Of a stretch of 34,536 bases of DNA, positions 16,078 to 25,424 are shown piece by piece; positions within the stretch are counted from its first letter, which is position 1, and every line of letters begins with the position of its first letter. Location: assembly GCA_001314905.1 (NCBI GenBank), contig LJZT01000044.1, positions 1-34,536 on the forward strand, written 5' to 3'. Made by a program: the position numbers and the translations under genes. This DNA comes from Phormidium sp. OSCR. GTDB taxonomy: Bacteria; Cyanobacteriota; Cyanobacteriia; Cyanobacteriales; Geitlerinemataceae. The notes below the pieces were generated by a model, which saw only the letters and a program-made list of their open reading frames with translations, searched no databases and was not told where the DNA came from.

Positions 16078-17454
16078 ATGGAAATTAAATCAATTGCCCT
16101 AAGAAATTTTGCACTCTTTAAACATCTGGAGTTGTCTTTAGCGCCAACACCGCAAAACCCCAGTAACATCACTGTCTTTGTCGGCAACAATGGAACTGGG
16201 AAAACGTCTATCTTGAAAGCACTAACCGTCTCACTGAGTTGGTTTATTGCCCGTCTAAGTACAGAAAAAGGACATGGCAGCCATATCGCAGAAACTGATA
16301 TCCTGAATGGCACGAATAGCGCCACCATTGACGTAAAAATTTGTGATTCCTTGCAAGCATCAGCCTACCCTGATGATACCGCAACAGACAATGACTTCCA
16401 CTGGAGGATAGCCAAAGCCAGAAAAGGACGTAAGGCTGAATCGACCAGTCAACTGACAGATTGCACCTGCTTAGCCAGCTATTACCGCAATGCCTTAAGC
16501 CAAAATGATCAGGTAAGCCTACCCCTAATTGTCTTCTATCCTGTTGAGCGAGTTGTCCTTGATATTCCGCTAAAAATTAGAACTAAACACACATTTTTAC
16601 AACTAGATGGTTACGATAACTCTCTCAGTCAGGGAGTTGACTTTCGTCGCTTTTTTGAGTGGTTTCGTGAGCGAGAAGATGCCGAAAATGAATCCGGTAT
16701 CTCTGAAGATGTACTACATCAACTAAAGCCACTCGCTGAAACTAATCAAGATGTATGGCAGTTGTTAAATGAACTCAAGGCTTCAACTAAAGACCGTCAA
16801 TTAACCGCAGTTCGTACAGCGATTCGCCGCTTCATGCCCCATCTGGATAACCTAAGAGTTCGTCGTCAACCCCGCCTGTATATGGCAGTTGATAAAAATG
16901 GCGAGACGTTGAACGTGGCTCAACTGTCTCAAGGCGAAAAATCGTTAATGGCGTTAGTCGGAGATATTGCTCGCCGTCTAGCGATGCTGAATCCTGCCTT
17001 AGAGAACCCGTTGACAGGTGATGGTATTGTCTTGATTGATGAAGTCGATTTACATTTACATCCCTCTTGGCAACGTAGCTTGTGCGATCGCCTCCTTGAA
17101 ACCTTTCCCAATTGTCAATTCATCCTAACCACTCATTCCCCCTTGGTAATCAGTGATTGTAAAAATATCTTGGTTTATACTTTAACAAATGGTGAAATTC
17201 AAGAGTTGCCATCCCAATATGGGCAAGATGTTAATACGGTTTTATTGGATGTTATGGATACCAGCATTCGCGACCCAGAATTTGACGCGAAACTCAGCGA
17301 TCTACTAGATGCGATCCAAGACTCTAATCTAAGCCAAGCCCATCAATTACTCACAGAATTAACTGCCGAGCCAACCAATCAAAATAATCTTGAACTGGTT
17401 AAGGCAAGACTATTGCTTCGTAAACAAGAATTACGTCATGCGAGCCATTCATAA
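16078..17454 (+). CDS. ptuA: Septu-type defence ATPase, PtuA-like
   Basis: A 458-residue SMC/RecF-like ABC ATPase. Walker A is GNNGTGKTS (36-44), the signature motif is LSQGEKS (283-289), Walker B is IVLIDEVDLHLHP (317-329) and the H-loop region is TTHSP (351-355). The middle part is helical. It overlaps by 17 bp an HNH nuclease gene of the PtuB type, and this pairing defines the Septu anti-phage system, in which the ATPase oligomer regulates the nuclease. Some retrons carry the same pair, but no reverse transcriptase is nearby. Codon use is more AT-rich than in the flanking genes and only one HIP1 site is present, consistent with acquisition. Confidence 0.8.
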   Translation: MEIKSIALRNFALFKHLELSLAPTPQNPSNITVFVGNNGTGKTSILKALTVSLSWFIARLSTEKGHGSHIAETDILNGTNSATIDVKICDSLQASAYPDDTATDNDFHWRIAKARKGRKAESTSQLTDCTCLASYYRNALSQNDQVSLPLIVFYPVERVVLDIPLKIRTKHTFLQLDGYDNSLSQGVDFRRFFEWFREREDAENESGISEDVLHQLKPLAETNQDVWQLLNELKASTKDRQLTAVRTAIRRFMPHLDNLRVRRQPRLYMAVDKNGETLNVAQLSQGEKSLMALVGDIARRLAMLNPALENPLTGDGIVLIDEVDLHLHPSWQRSLCDRLLETFPNCQFILTTHSPLVISDCKNILVYTLTNGEIQELPSQYGQDVNTVLLDVMDTSIRDPEFDAKLSDLLDAIQDSNLSQAHQLLTELTAEPTNQNNLELVKARLLLRKQELRHASHS

Positions 17455-18067
17455 AGGGGCTGAACCGACTAGCCTAGCAAACTGGAAACGCAAACATCCT
17501 CAAGACTCTTATATGGATTTAGATCCAGAAATTCGTCAAGCGATTCGAGAGCAAGCCTTAAAAGAGCAATACTATCTTTGTGCCTATTGTTGCCAGCGAA
17601 TCCGAGATGTTTATACTTGTCACAATGAGCATATAGAAGCTCAAAAAATCAATCCTAAACGCACCCTTGACTTTGCCAACATTGTCGCCAGTTGCAACAC
17701 ATCTAATCAATGTGGTGACGCTCATAAGTCCCACCACCTCCCGTTAACCCCTCTCATGTCAGAATGTGAAACAGAGCTTCGATTTAAACTGAGTGGACGA
17801 GTCGAGGGATTAAGTGAGCGAGCAACCACAGCAATTCAAGTGTTAAATTTAGGAGATCACGAGAGACATAACAAAGCCCTTATTGGAAAACGGAAACAAT
17901 TGTCTGATGTATTGTTGTGGACAAACGGCGTAAACCCCGATGAAGGACTTGAGGATGAAGAACTCTTGGGAATGCTAATTAGTGACCTTGGACAACCTCA
18001 AGATGGGATACTGGAACCCTTTGCTCCAGTTGTAATCAACATTTTGCGAAGTTGGCTTCAATCCTAA
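17438..18067 (+). CDS. ptuB: Septu-type HNH endonuclease, PtuB-like
   Basis: A 209-residue protein with the features of the TIGR02646/PtuB HNH family: a start MRAIHKGAEPTSLANWK, a zinc-type LCAYC (Cys48, Cys51), the HNEHI motif (His62-His65), Asn81 and a SCN-x4-CGDAHKS segment (Cys86, Cys92, His96). It is expected to cut nucleic acid when released or activated by PtuA during phage infection. ATG 17438 is chosen. The frame is open from a TTG at 17390, but that segment overlaps ptuA and does not look like PtuB. The 17-bp overlap with ptuA implies translational coupling. Confidence 0.8.
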   Translation: MRAIHKGAEPTSLANWKRKHPQDSYMDLDPEIRQAIREQALKEQYYLCAYCCQRIRDVYTCHNEHIEAQKINPKRTLDFANIVASCNTSNQCGDAHKSHHLPLTPLMSECETELRFKLSGRVEGLSERATTAIQVLNLGDHERHNKALIGKRKQLSDVLLWTNGVNPDEGLEDEELLGMLISDLGQPQDGILEPFAPVVINILRSWLQS

Positions 18068-18419
18068 AGATTTAAGGTCTTCAGGAGTCAAGAGGATTAG
18101 TTAAATTGATAAAATTTTGGTATTCACATACTAATTGCTTATCTACTCTTGACATCATCATGAGTATAGTATTTAATCTACATCAGCAGTCTTAAGCGCT
18201 ACACATTTCTAAAAAACTTAGGCTGTCACTAGACGCGCTGTCACTAGACGCCTAAATCAATAGGCTAGTGTAGTGCGAAAGAACCTATATTTTTTGAAGT
18301 GTTTGGAGAATTAAATCGGTGCCATTTGGTATTTTATTAATTACTAAAACGCATTTTCAATTTTTATAGCTATATAGTGCTAGACTTGTAACAGGTTACT
18401 CAAAAAATAGAGGTGAAAC
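18068..18419. other. AT-rich intergenic stretch, 352 bp
   Basis: Non-coding DNA between ptuB and a small GTG-start gene. It contains the 15-bp tandem duplication at 18222-18251 and AT-rich sequence (for example TATAGCTATATAG around 18367-18379) that could hold the promoter of the next gene. I see no terminator after ptuB. Confidence 0.5.
18222..18251. repeat. 15-bp perfect tandem duplication
   Basis: GCTGTCACTAGACGC occurs twice back to back (18222-18236, 18237-18251) in the gap between ptuB and the next gene. Confidence 0.9.
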
Positions 18420-18761
18420 GTGGAGTACGAAGAATTAGTAGCTCTATGCGGAAGACTTTCTTATCGAGATAAATTTAGACTGGCGCAACTTCTCATCCAA
18501 GTTGCAAGAAAAGAAGAAGAAAGGAAAAATCCAGACAATAGAGAATTCATTCAAAGTAATTTAGATGAAATCGAGTATGTTGCGGAGCGGTTATTAAAAT
18601 CCAAGCCCAGAAAGAAAGCAAAACTACTAAACTTTATTGGTGCAATTTTTCAATTCAAAGGTGGCATTTCAGATAATGATAAAGAAAGAATTGTTACTCA
18701 ACTTCAAAGTAAAAAATTGCTAAACATCGACAAGAATGGTCGAGTTACATACCCAGATTAA
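18420..18761 (+). CDS. Small unknown protein next to the Septu pair
   Basis: A 113-residue Lys/Glu-rich, mostly helical protein. The N-terminal half (about 1-60) is one or two long charged helices (YRDKFRLAQLLIQVARKEEE). The C-terminal part (about 64-111) ends in a KKLLNIDKNGRVTYPD pattern like the wing of a winged-helix domain, which is inference. The start is GTG 18420, supported by GAGGTG about 5 nt upstream. It has the same AT-rich composition as ptuAB but is 352 bp away. I do not recognise the family. Confidence 0.65.
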   Translation: MEYEELVALCGRLSYRDKFRLAQLLIQVARKEEERKNPDNREFIQSNLDEIEYVAERLLKSKPRKKAKLLNFIGAIFQFKGGISDNDKERIVTQLQSKKLLNIDKNGRVTYPD

Positions 18762-19017
18762 AGAAATATCTAACAAGTCGCTGTAGCCCATATCTACGCT
18801 TTCCTCTCGCTTGGCTGACACCTGCTGAGCTTGTCTTTTACAGAATTCAGTTTTAAATTGTGCCCTTCGTCGTAAAGTCTTTATACTCAAAGACTTGAGT
18901 CGATTTTGGGTGATCGCGTTAATAAGCATCTATGGTGTGCGGATTCCGTATTAGACGAACGTACGATCGCCCCTCTCCTTCTTCAACCTCATTCGCTGGT
19001 TTGGCTTTCGTAATAAA

Positions 19018-19668
19018 GTGAGGTGGGCCAAGTGGAACAGCCGACAACTCAAAGCGGAACTCAAGGCAAACTATGCAGCGGTGAAAGGTCGATATCAGGA
19101 CTTACACCAGCGCCTGAAATCTAAAACCTTTAGCCTGGCAGAACTTCAGGATCACTTAACGCAGTGTCTGAGCGATCGCTCGGATTATGGCGAGAAACTG
19201 GTCTTGCTAGATGCACAACAACACGCGATCGCCATCAACGCCAAGAACTACGAACAACGCCAACGCCAGTTAGGGTTAGAACTCCAGCGGACGGAACATT
19301 GCAACTGGAACCCCGATCGCGACATTGAGCAAATCCAGTTCGATCGCGACAACCTCGAAACGGGCCTAACCCTCCTGGATAATCTGATCCGCAACATTGA
19401 AGGGGTGATTCAGATTGAGCAAACCCGAGGCGATCGCGCGTTGAATCAAACGGTGGGAATTGCCGGTGTGGGGTTGGCGACGGGGGCGATCGCCGTGGCG
19501 GTGGCCACCACTCACCCCCAGCAACCGCCAAAACCCCGAGATATCATCACCGCTCCGGCGTTTTGGTGGAGTTTACTGGTGGGAATTGGGTTTAGTCTGT
19601 TGGTGGCTCTCTTGCAGGCGATTGTGGTTCCCACACGCTCCGCGATCGCACGACGAGGACGGGGTTGA
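19018..19668 (+). CDS. Coiled-coil protein with two C-terminal TM segments
   Basis: A protein of about 216 residues, unknown family. Residues 1-145 are helical and Gln/Arg/Leu-rich, with likely coiled coil (about 10-135). Two hydrophobic segments follow (about 145-163 and 182-204) with a Pro-rich hairpin between, then a basic tail. The start is uncertain: GTG 19018 has no Shine-Dalgarno, and the frame stays open upstream to a TAG at 18952-18954 without a standard start. An N-terminal addition or a lost 5' end is therefore possible. GC content and HIP1-like sites return to core level here. Confidence 0.6.
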   Translation: MRWAKWNSRQLKAELKANYAAVKGRYQDLHQRLKSKTFSLAELQDHLTQCLSDRSDYGEKLVLLDAQQHAIAINAKNYEQRQRQLGLELQRTEHCNWNPDRDIEQIQFDRDNLETGLTLLDNLIRNIEGVIQIEQTRGDRALNQTVGIAGVGLATGAIAVAVATTHPQQPPKPRDIITAPAFWWSLLVGIGFSLLVALLQAIVVPTRSAIARRGRG

Positions 19669-19715
19669 GATCTCTAGATCTAAAATTAAAAGGGAGTACG
19701 CGAGAGCAAGAGTCA

Positions 19716-19751
19716 ATGCAAATCACACTGAACCTACCCAATCGTCTCAGC
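19716..19751 (+). pseudogene. Possible truncated start of an antitoxin-like gene
   Basis: ATG 19716 begins MQITLNLPNRL, which resembles the usual N-terminus of small antitoxin or UPF0175-type proteins, with AGGGAG upstream (about 19 nt, long). After roughly a dozen codons the frame runs into the antisense of the convergent UPF0175 gene and loses sense. It may be the stub left by a rearrangement. Support is only the N-terminal pattern. Confidence 0.25.
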
Positions 19752-20013
19752 AGCCCTCTGCAATCTTGCCATATCGACCCATCTCCCGCAAGGTTTGAAT
19801 ATCCTGCTCAAAATCCTCTACTCCATAATGTACGGGGATGTGGCGACTAGCGAGGAGGTGTTGAAAGGCGACACGGTGCATTTGGGCAAAGCGACTGGCT
19901 TGAGCAAGGGTCAGCTTTTCTTGTTGAAAGAGCATCACCGCAATTTCCTGACGCATTTCAGCCTCAGTCATGTGAGTGGCAGTTAAAATTTCGTCAGAGA
20001 CAATAACACTCAT
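19747..20013 (-). CDS. UPF0175 family protein (orphan antitoxin-like)
   Basis: An 88-residue protein with MTEAEMRQEIAVMLFQQEKLTLAQASRFAQMHRVAFQHLLASR, the helix-turn-helix-like core of UPF0175. Members are usually antitoxins paired with a downstream DUF3368 PIN-domain toxin. Here no toxin gene follows: the minus strand beyond 19747 is occupied by the 3' end of a plus-strand gene 79 bp away. It is divergent from the mntA/hepT pair, 70 bp apart. The last residues (GKIAEGC) may derive from the truncation junction. Confidence 0.75.
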   Translation of the reverse strand: MSVIVSDEILTATHMTEAEMRQEIAVMLFQQEKLTLAQASRFAQMHRVAFQHLLASRHIPVHYGVEDFEQDIQTLREMGRYGKIAEGC

Positions 20014-20083
20014 GGCTCACTTCTTGGCTACCCCTCTCATTTTACATTATGCTCTAATAGACTCAGCATCAAATGAGTAGCCT

Positions 20084-20428
20084 ATGCAAGCGATGCCTGT
20101 ACAAACAAAAGCCCAAGTGCTAACTCTGCTCCAGGACTATCATCAGGAGTTACAACGCTTTGGCGTGAGACGTTGCGGTGTTTTCGGCTCGTTTGCCCGT
20201 GATACCGAAATTCACGCTCAAAGTGATGTTGATATTTTGGTTGCCTTTGAGCCAGACCAGAAAACGTTTGATAACTTCATACACCTATCCTTTTTTCTAG
20301 AAGATCTTTTTGGTAGATCCGTTGACCTTGTCACTTTAGAATCATTGAGTCCTTACATTGGTCCGCGTATTTTAGATGAGGTCGAGTATGTCTCCGTCGG
20401 CTCGCGAATATTTACAGCACATTCTTGA
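20084..20428 (+). CDS. mntA: MntA-type nucleotidyltransferase antitoxin
   Basis: A 114-residue minimal nucleotidyltransferase. The GSFARD motif (35-40) is followed by Asp48-x-Asp50 (SDVDILV) and a third acidic residue at Asp81 (SVDLVT), which makes the catalytic triad complete. In characterised MntA/HepT systems this enzyme adds AMP to a tyrosine of the HEPN toxin and neutralises it. It overlaps hepT by 41 bp, so they are one operon. ATG 20084 is used, and ATG 20093 is an alternative. Confidence 0.88.
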   Translation: MQAMPVQTKAQVLTLLQDYHQELQRFGVRRCGVFGSFARDTEIHAQSDVDILVAFEPDQKTFDNFIHLSFFLEDLFGRSVDLVTLESLSPYIGPRILDEVEYVSVGSRIFTAHS

Positions 20429-20732
20429 TGAAACGACCTACATCATGACGAGTTCTGCGAGTTTAGGTAAGACAAGATTCGTTCAAGATGAAACGCTCAA
20501 GCGTGCCTACGTTCGTAGTATTGAAGTAATTGGCGAAGCTGTTAAACAGTTGCCAGATGAGTTGCGTCGAAAATACGATGCCATTGAATGGCGGGCTATG
20601 GCTGGGATGCGCGATCGCTTGATTCACAACTACTTTGGTGTTGACTATGACATCGTTTGGGATGTTGTCATCTATAAAATCCCTACACTGGATGCCCAAA
20701 TCAGGCTAATTCTTAAGCAAGAATATCCATAA
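20388..20732 (+). CDS. hepT: HepT-type HEPN ribonuclease toxin
   Basis: A 114-residue all-helical HEPN protein. The R-x4-H-x-Y motif is seen as Arg75, His80, Tyr82 (MRDRLIHNYFG). Arg and His form the RNase site, and the Tyr is the residue AMPylated by MntA in known systems. ATG 20388 is preferred over 20376 because GAGG lies about 6 nt upstream. It is encoded directly after mntA, overlapping it. All key residues are intact, so the pair is probably functional. Confidence 0.88.
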   Translation: MSPSAREYLQHILDETTYIMTSSASLGKTRFVQDETLKRAYVRSIEVIGEAVKQLPDELRRKYDAIEWRAMAGMRDRLIHNYFGVDYDIVWDVVIYKIPTLDAQIRLILKQEYP

Positions 20733-20786
20733 TCGAATTCATCATTTCGATGATGCTAGTTCTGGCATAATTTATGTAGTTGCGGT

Positions 20787-20966
20787 ATGACACCCATAAT
20801 ACAGGAGTTAAACTACAAGCGGCTGAAGAGTATTTGAATATCTGGCTCAAAACTTTTAAATGCCTACTCTGTTGATGATGAAGCAGTTCAACAATGCCCA
20901 TACCTCGCTGCTCTGATGGTAATTTGTTTAGAGGGTATCTACAAAGTCTGGGATCTTCTTGTCTAG
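20787..20966 (+). pseudogene. Decayed small ORF with an in-frame stop
   Basis: From ATG 20787 the frame gives 16 residues, then TGA (20835-20837), then 42 more codons to TAG 20964-20966, including EAVQQCPYLAALMVICLEGIYKV. In the next frame the middle region reads LQAAEEYLNIWLKTFK, which looks more protein-like. Two compensating frameshifts would also explain it. It lies just after hepT. The identity of the ancestor is unknown. Confidence 0.3.
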
Positions 20967-21469
20967 TTTAGTCTTTTTTCTAAGGTTTGATGAGGGATGC
21001 CAACCTCGATAAACTCAGAACTGATGGGCTGATACCCCAGTTTTTCGTAGAATTGAAGGGCTGAAACTCTCGCCGCCAAATTGATGATTCTGACATGATA
21101 CTGCCTTAAATACTCTTCAACTTCTTCAATTAAAAATCGTCCTAATCCTTGTTTTTGAACCTCGGGGAGAACCGCCATTTGTCGCAGTTTTACCCTGTCT
21201 TGGGTTTTAGGAACAATCACCACACAAGCGAGGAATGGGTTACGTTTTTGTGAAAGTTGAATGATGCCAAAATGACCCTGATGGGTTTCACTTTCTAAAT
21301 TTTCTTCCCCAATGGATAAGCCCAAAGGTTGTCGTAAAACTTGGTCGCGAAGGGTTAAAGACTGTTGATAGAATTGAGAATAAACGGAGTAGTTCACCGC
21401 CTGAATGAGACCTAAATGGGGATGAGACCAGCTATTTAAGCCTTTTTCATGGGAGCTATCCGTGAACAT
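20963..21469 (-). CDS. GNAT-family N-acetyltransferase
   Basis: A 168-residue protein with the GNAT acetyl-CoA motif: VKLRQMAVLPEVQKQGLGRFLIEEVEEY (about 93-120), where Q105-K-Q-G-L-G110 is the pyrophosphate-binding loop. The helix LTLRDQVLRQPLGL in the N-terminal half is typical of the subgroup that starts with a substrate-binding alpha-1/alpha-2 region. The substrate is unknown. It begins 6 nt after the xseB stop with AAGGGAG in the overlap region, so it is likely the third gene of an xseA-xseB operon. Confidence 0.85.
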   Translation of the reverse strand: MFTDSSHEKGLNSWSHPHLGLIQAVNYSVYSQFYQQSLTLRDQVLRQPLGLSIGEENLESETHQGHFGIIQLSQKRNPFLACVVIVPKTQDRVKLRQMAVLPEVQKQGLGRFLIEEVEEYLRQYHVRIINLAARVSALQFYEKLGYQPISSEFIEVGIPHQTLEKRLN

Positions 21470-21475
21470 ACTCCC

Positions 21476-21676
21476 TTACTGGTCACTCAGGGTTTCAATG
21501 AGTAGGTCGAGTTGCTGCTGCTTTTGTCCGAGAAATTGCTCACAGTCTTGGAGATGCTCGGCGGCGATCGCAAATTTATCGAAGACATCTTCTAAGTCGA
21601 GTTGTCCCGATTCGATTTTCTGAATGATGCTCTCGATTTCTTCGACGGTGGCTTCGTAGTTCCAAGGGTGAGTCAT
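21476..21676 (-). CDS. xseB: Exodeoxyribonuclease VII small subunit
   Basis: A 66-residue helical-hairpin protein ([30 protein letters not shown]) of the XseB family. Several copies bind one XseA in exonuclease VII, which degrades single-stranded DNA from both ends. It lies 32 bp after xseA on the same strand, the usual order. Length is normal. Confidence 0.94.
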   Translation of the reverse strand: MTHPWNYEATVEEIESIIQKIESGQLDLEDVFDKFAIAAEHLQDCEQFLGQKQQQLDLLIETLSDQ

Positions 21677-21708
21677 GGGAAATTGACGGGAGACTAGAGA
21701 ATTGGAGA

Positions 21709-22962
21709 TTAAGATTGGCTGAAGGGAGCGGGTCCCTCGCTTCCGGTGGAGGTGATTTTTACCTTAACCCATCCTTGGGCCAGTTTCACGGACAACACAC
21801 GTCCGGGTTTTAGATCTTCGGCCGTGCGGACAATCTCCCCCTGAGCGTTACGAACCACCGCATAGCCGCGATCTAAGACGATTTGCGGGTTGATGGTGGT
21901 GAGGCGATCGCGCAGAAACTGATGTCGTTGTTGGGCCTGTTGTAAGCGTTGCTGGCTGGCGTGAATCAGGCGCTGTTTGAGTTGTTGAAGTTGTTGCTGT
22001 TCTTGGTTGAGTTGACGCTGAATCGGGGCAATATCGAGGCGCTGACGTAACTGATGCAGATGCGATCGCACCCCCCCGAGATAGGTCAGCATCACCTCTT
22101 CTAAGCGTTGCTGGCGATGGCGATGGGCCTCGATGAGACTCTCAAGGTCAGGAACCGCCTGTTTCGCCGCCGCTGTAGGAGTTTCAGCAACAAAATCAGC
22201 CGCTAAGTCCGCTAGAGATTCATCCCGCTGATGGCCAATTCCGGTAATGACGGGATAGGGACACAGGGCCACGGCCCGCACCACCCGCTCATCGTTAAAC
22301 ACCGCTAAATCTTCCGCCGAACCGCCGCCACGAGCGAGAATCACCAACTCGGCCCGGCCATCAGCCACCACCCGCGCCATCGCCCGTTCAATACTGGCCG
22401 CCGCGCGATCGCCCTGAACCCCCGTCGGAGACAGTAATACCCGAATCCCCGGATAACGCTGGCCTAGGGTACTTTGGATATCTCCCCAGGCTGCCGCTTG
22501 AGGAGAGGTTACCACAGCGATAGTCTGGGGATGGTCGGGGAGCGATCGCTTGCGTCTGGGGTCAAACAATCCCTCAGCCATGAGGCGGTCACGCAGTTGT
22601 TGATACTGCAACGCCTGCATCCCCGCGCCGAGGGCCAACACCTGAAATGGGTACAACTGATATTTGCCCTGTTTACGGAACAGGCGCACGTTTCCGCCAA
22701 CCAGCACCAACTCTCCCACCTTGGGAACCGTTGACAGCCGACTCACTTGACTTTTCCAGATGACCCCCGAGAGAATCGAATCATCCTCGCGATCGCGTAG
22801 AGTAAAAAACAGACCCGACCCATGACCGTTACAACTCGACACCTCCCCCACCACCCAAACGGGCCGTAACTGGGGGTCCCCTTCAAGGAGAGATTGAATA
22901 TAGTCAGTGACTCCGGCAACGGTCAAATGTCCTTCGGGAATCAGGGAATCAGCAGCGTGCAT
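21709..22962 (-). CDS. xseA: Exodeoxyribonuclease VII large subunit
   Basis: A 417-residue protein with an N-terminal OB-fold DNA-binding domain (about 14-110, [24 protein letters not shown]), the catalytic domain ([51 protein letters not shown]) and a long Gln-rich coiled coil (about 285-345) that binds XseB. It acts on single-stranded DNA in repair and recombination. It is divergent from recA across 291 bp and is followed by xseB and a GNAT gene. Confidence 0.95.
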   Translation of the reverse strand: MHAADSLIPEGHLTVAGVTDYIQSLLEGDPQLRPVWVVGEVSSCNGHGSGLFFTLRDREDDSILSGVIWKSQVSRLSTVPKVGELVLVGGNVRLFRKQGKYQLYPFQVLALGAGMQALQYQQLRDRLMAEGLFDPRRKRSLPDHPQTIAVVTSPQAAAWGDIQSTLGQRYPGIRVLLSPTGVQGDRAAASIERAMARVVADGRAELVILARGGGSAEDLAVFNDERVVRAVALCPYPVITGIGHQRDESLADLAADFVAETPTAAAKQAVPDLESLIEAHRHRQQRLEEVMLTYLGGVRSHLHQLRQRLDIAPIQRQLNQEQQQLQQLKQRLIHASQQRLQQAQQRHQFLRDRLTTINPQIVLDRGYAVVRNAQGEIVRTAEDLKPGRVLSVKLAQGWVKVKITSTGSEGPAPFSQS

Positions 22963-23165
22963 AGAGTGAGTTGGCCCCCCATCTGGGCGACGTTAGTGTC
23001 CTCAATCTTCCAGTGTAGAGCTTTGTCGCCCATGCAGCCACAGACCCGTTCGGGGTGAGCCTCCCCGTGGGGATTCTGTATTAGAATGATGTATCTGCTG
23101 CAAATCCCGACGATCCCAATTTTCAGATCCGCTCTTATATCTTGTCGTTCTCCAGCAACGCTACA

Positions 23166-23199
23166 GGTTCTACTCTCGAACCGTCCCCGTTGACGGTTC
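23166..23199. promoter_or_regulatory. Paired inverted repeats in the recA leader
   Basis: GAACCGTC (23178-23185) and GACGGTTC (23192-23199) form a perfect 8-bp inverted repeat. GGTTC (23166-23170) can pair with the same GAACC as an alternative with a 7-nt gap. The site is about 55 bp before the recA start. It does not match the cyanobacterial LexA consensus I know, so operator function is only a suggestion. A leader hairpin is equally possible. Confidence 0.35.
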
Positions 23200-23253
23200 C
23201 TTCCTGGCCCGAAAACGGGTCAATTGGTCAATTCATCGAACATTGAGGCAAGT

Positions 23254-24363
23254 ATGGCGACTCCTATCACTCAGAACTCCGAAAAGCAGAAAGCGTTAGA
23301 CATGGTGCTTAACCAGATTGAGCGCTCCTTTGGTAAAGGGGCGATTCTACGGTTAGGCGATTCGACGCGGATGCGCGTTGAGACGATTCCCAGTGGTGCC
23401 TTAACCCTCGACTTGGCCCTCGGCGGTGGACTCCCCAAAGGGCGGGTCATTGAAATCTACGGGCCTGAGAGTTCCGGTAAGACGACGGTTGCCCTCCATG
23501 CGATCGCCGAAACCCAGAAAGCCGGTGGAATTGCCGCCTTCGTCGATGCTGAACACGCCCTAGACCCCACCTACGCCGCCGCCTTAGGGGTTGATATTGA
23601 AAATCTCCTCGTTTCGCAACCGGACACCGGCGAAATGGGGTTAGAGATTGTTGACCAACTGGTGCGATCGGTTGCGGTGGATTTAGTGGTCATCGACTCT
23701 GTGGCGGCGTTGGTTCCCCGCGCCGAGATTGAAGGGGATATGGGAGATATCCATGTGGGCCTACAGGCGCGGCTGATGAGTCAGGCCCTGCGAAAAATTA
23801 CCGGGAATATCGGGAAATCCGGCTGTACGGTCATTTTCCTCAACCAGTTACGGCAAAAAATCGGCATTAGTTACGGTAGCCCCGAAACCACCACCGGCGG
23901 GAATGCCCTCAAGTTCTACTGTTCGGTGCGTCTGGATATTCGCCGCATCCAAACCTTGAAAAAAGGGTCTGATGAATATGGGATTCGGGCCAAGGTCAAA
24001 GTCGCTAAAAATAAAATTGCGCCGCCGTTCCGTATTGCTGAGTTTGATATTCTCTTTGGTCAGGGTATTTCCCAGGTGGGATGTTTGTTGGATCTCGCCG
24101 AAGAAACGGGGATTATTAAGCGCCGTGGTGCCTGGTATAGCTATGATGGGGACAACATTGGTCAGGGACGAGATAACTCGGTCAAATATCTGTTGGAAAA
24201 CCCTGAATTTGCTAAAACCATTGAGGAAAAAGTCCGTCAAGAGTTAGCGATGGGGGCGATGGTGTCGTCCAATAGTATCGGTAAAAATGGTAATTCTCCA
24301 GAGAATGCTGAGGATGACAACAATGGCGATGACAACAATAAAGGCAAGACCGAAGAAGAATAA
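23254..24363 (+). CDS. recA: Recombinase RecA
   Basis: A 369-residue RecA, the ATP-dependent strand-exchange protein. Walker A is GPESSGKT (70-77), and [18 protein letters not shown] and NQLRQKIG are present. The C-terminus is a hydrophilic, acidic Asn/Asp/Glu/Lys-rich tail, as usual. ATG 23254 ([12 protein letters not shown]) is preferred over the upstream GTG frame start at 23224 because the added residues are not RecA-like and GAGG lies 5 nt before it. It ends before a strong hairpin shared with the convergent por gene. Confidence 0.98.
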   Translation: MATPITQNSEKQKALDMVLNQIERSFGKGAILRLGDSTRMRVETIPSGALTLDLALGGGLPKGRVIEIYGPESSGKTTVALHAIAETQKAGGIAAFVDAEHALDPTYAAALGVDIENLLVSQPDTGEMGLEIVDQLVRSVAVDLVVIDSVAALVPRAEIEGDMGDIHVGLQARLMSQALRKITGNIGKSGCTVIFLNQLRQKIGISYGSPETTTGGNALKFYCSVRLDIRRIQTLKKGSDEYGIRAKVKVAKNKIAPPFRIAEFDILFGQGISQVGCLLDLAEETGIIKRRGAWYSYDGDNIGQGRDNSVKYLLENPEFAKTIEEKVRQELAMGAMVSSNSIGKNGNSPENAEDDNNGDDNNKGKTEEE

Positions 24364-24386
24364 AAACGGCGATCGCCGATAAGCCA

Positions 24387-24420
24387 AAAGACCGAGGACA
24401 TGATCTGTTCCTCGGTCTTT
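24387..24420. terminator. Bidirectional terminator between recA and por
   Basis: A 12-bp perfect stem, AAAGACCGAGGA (24387-24398) and TCCTCGGTCTTT (24409-24420), with a 10-nt loop. The T-rich flanks on both strands are part of the arms. It lies between the stops of recA (plus) and por (minus). Confidence 0.8.
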
Positions 24421-24452
24421 CGGTTAGGCTACGATATTGGTGAACGATGAAG

Positions 24453-25424
<972 letters not shown>

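Noticed and set aside
16078-18067. Retron
   Set aside because: The ATPase-HNH pair also occurs as a retron effector, but no reverse transcriptase gene and no msr/msd-like structured region were found in the flanks.
18720-18929. 69-codon minus-strand ORF after the small GTG-start gene
   Set aside because: It has no recognisable domain or ribosome binding site, and it overlaps the end of the better-supported plus-strand gene.
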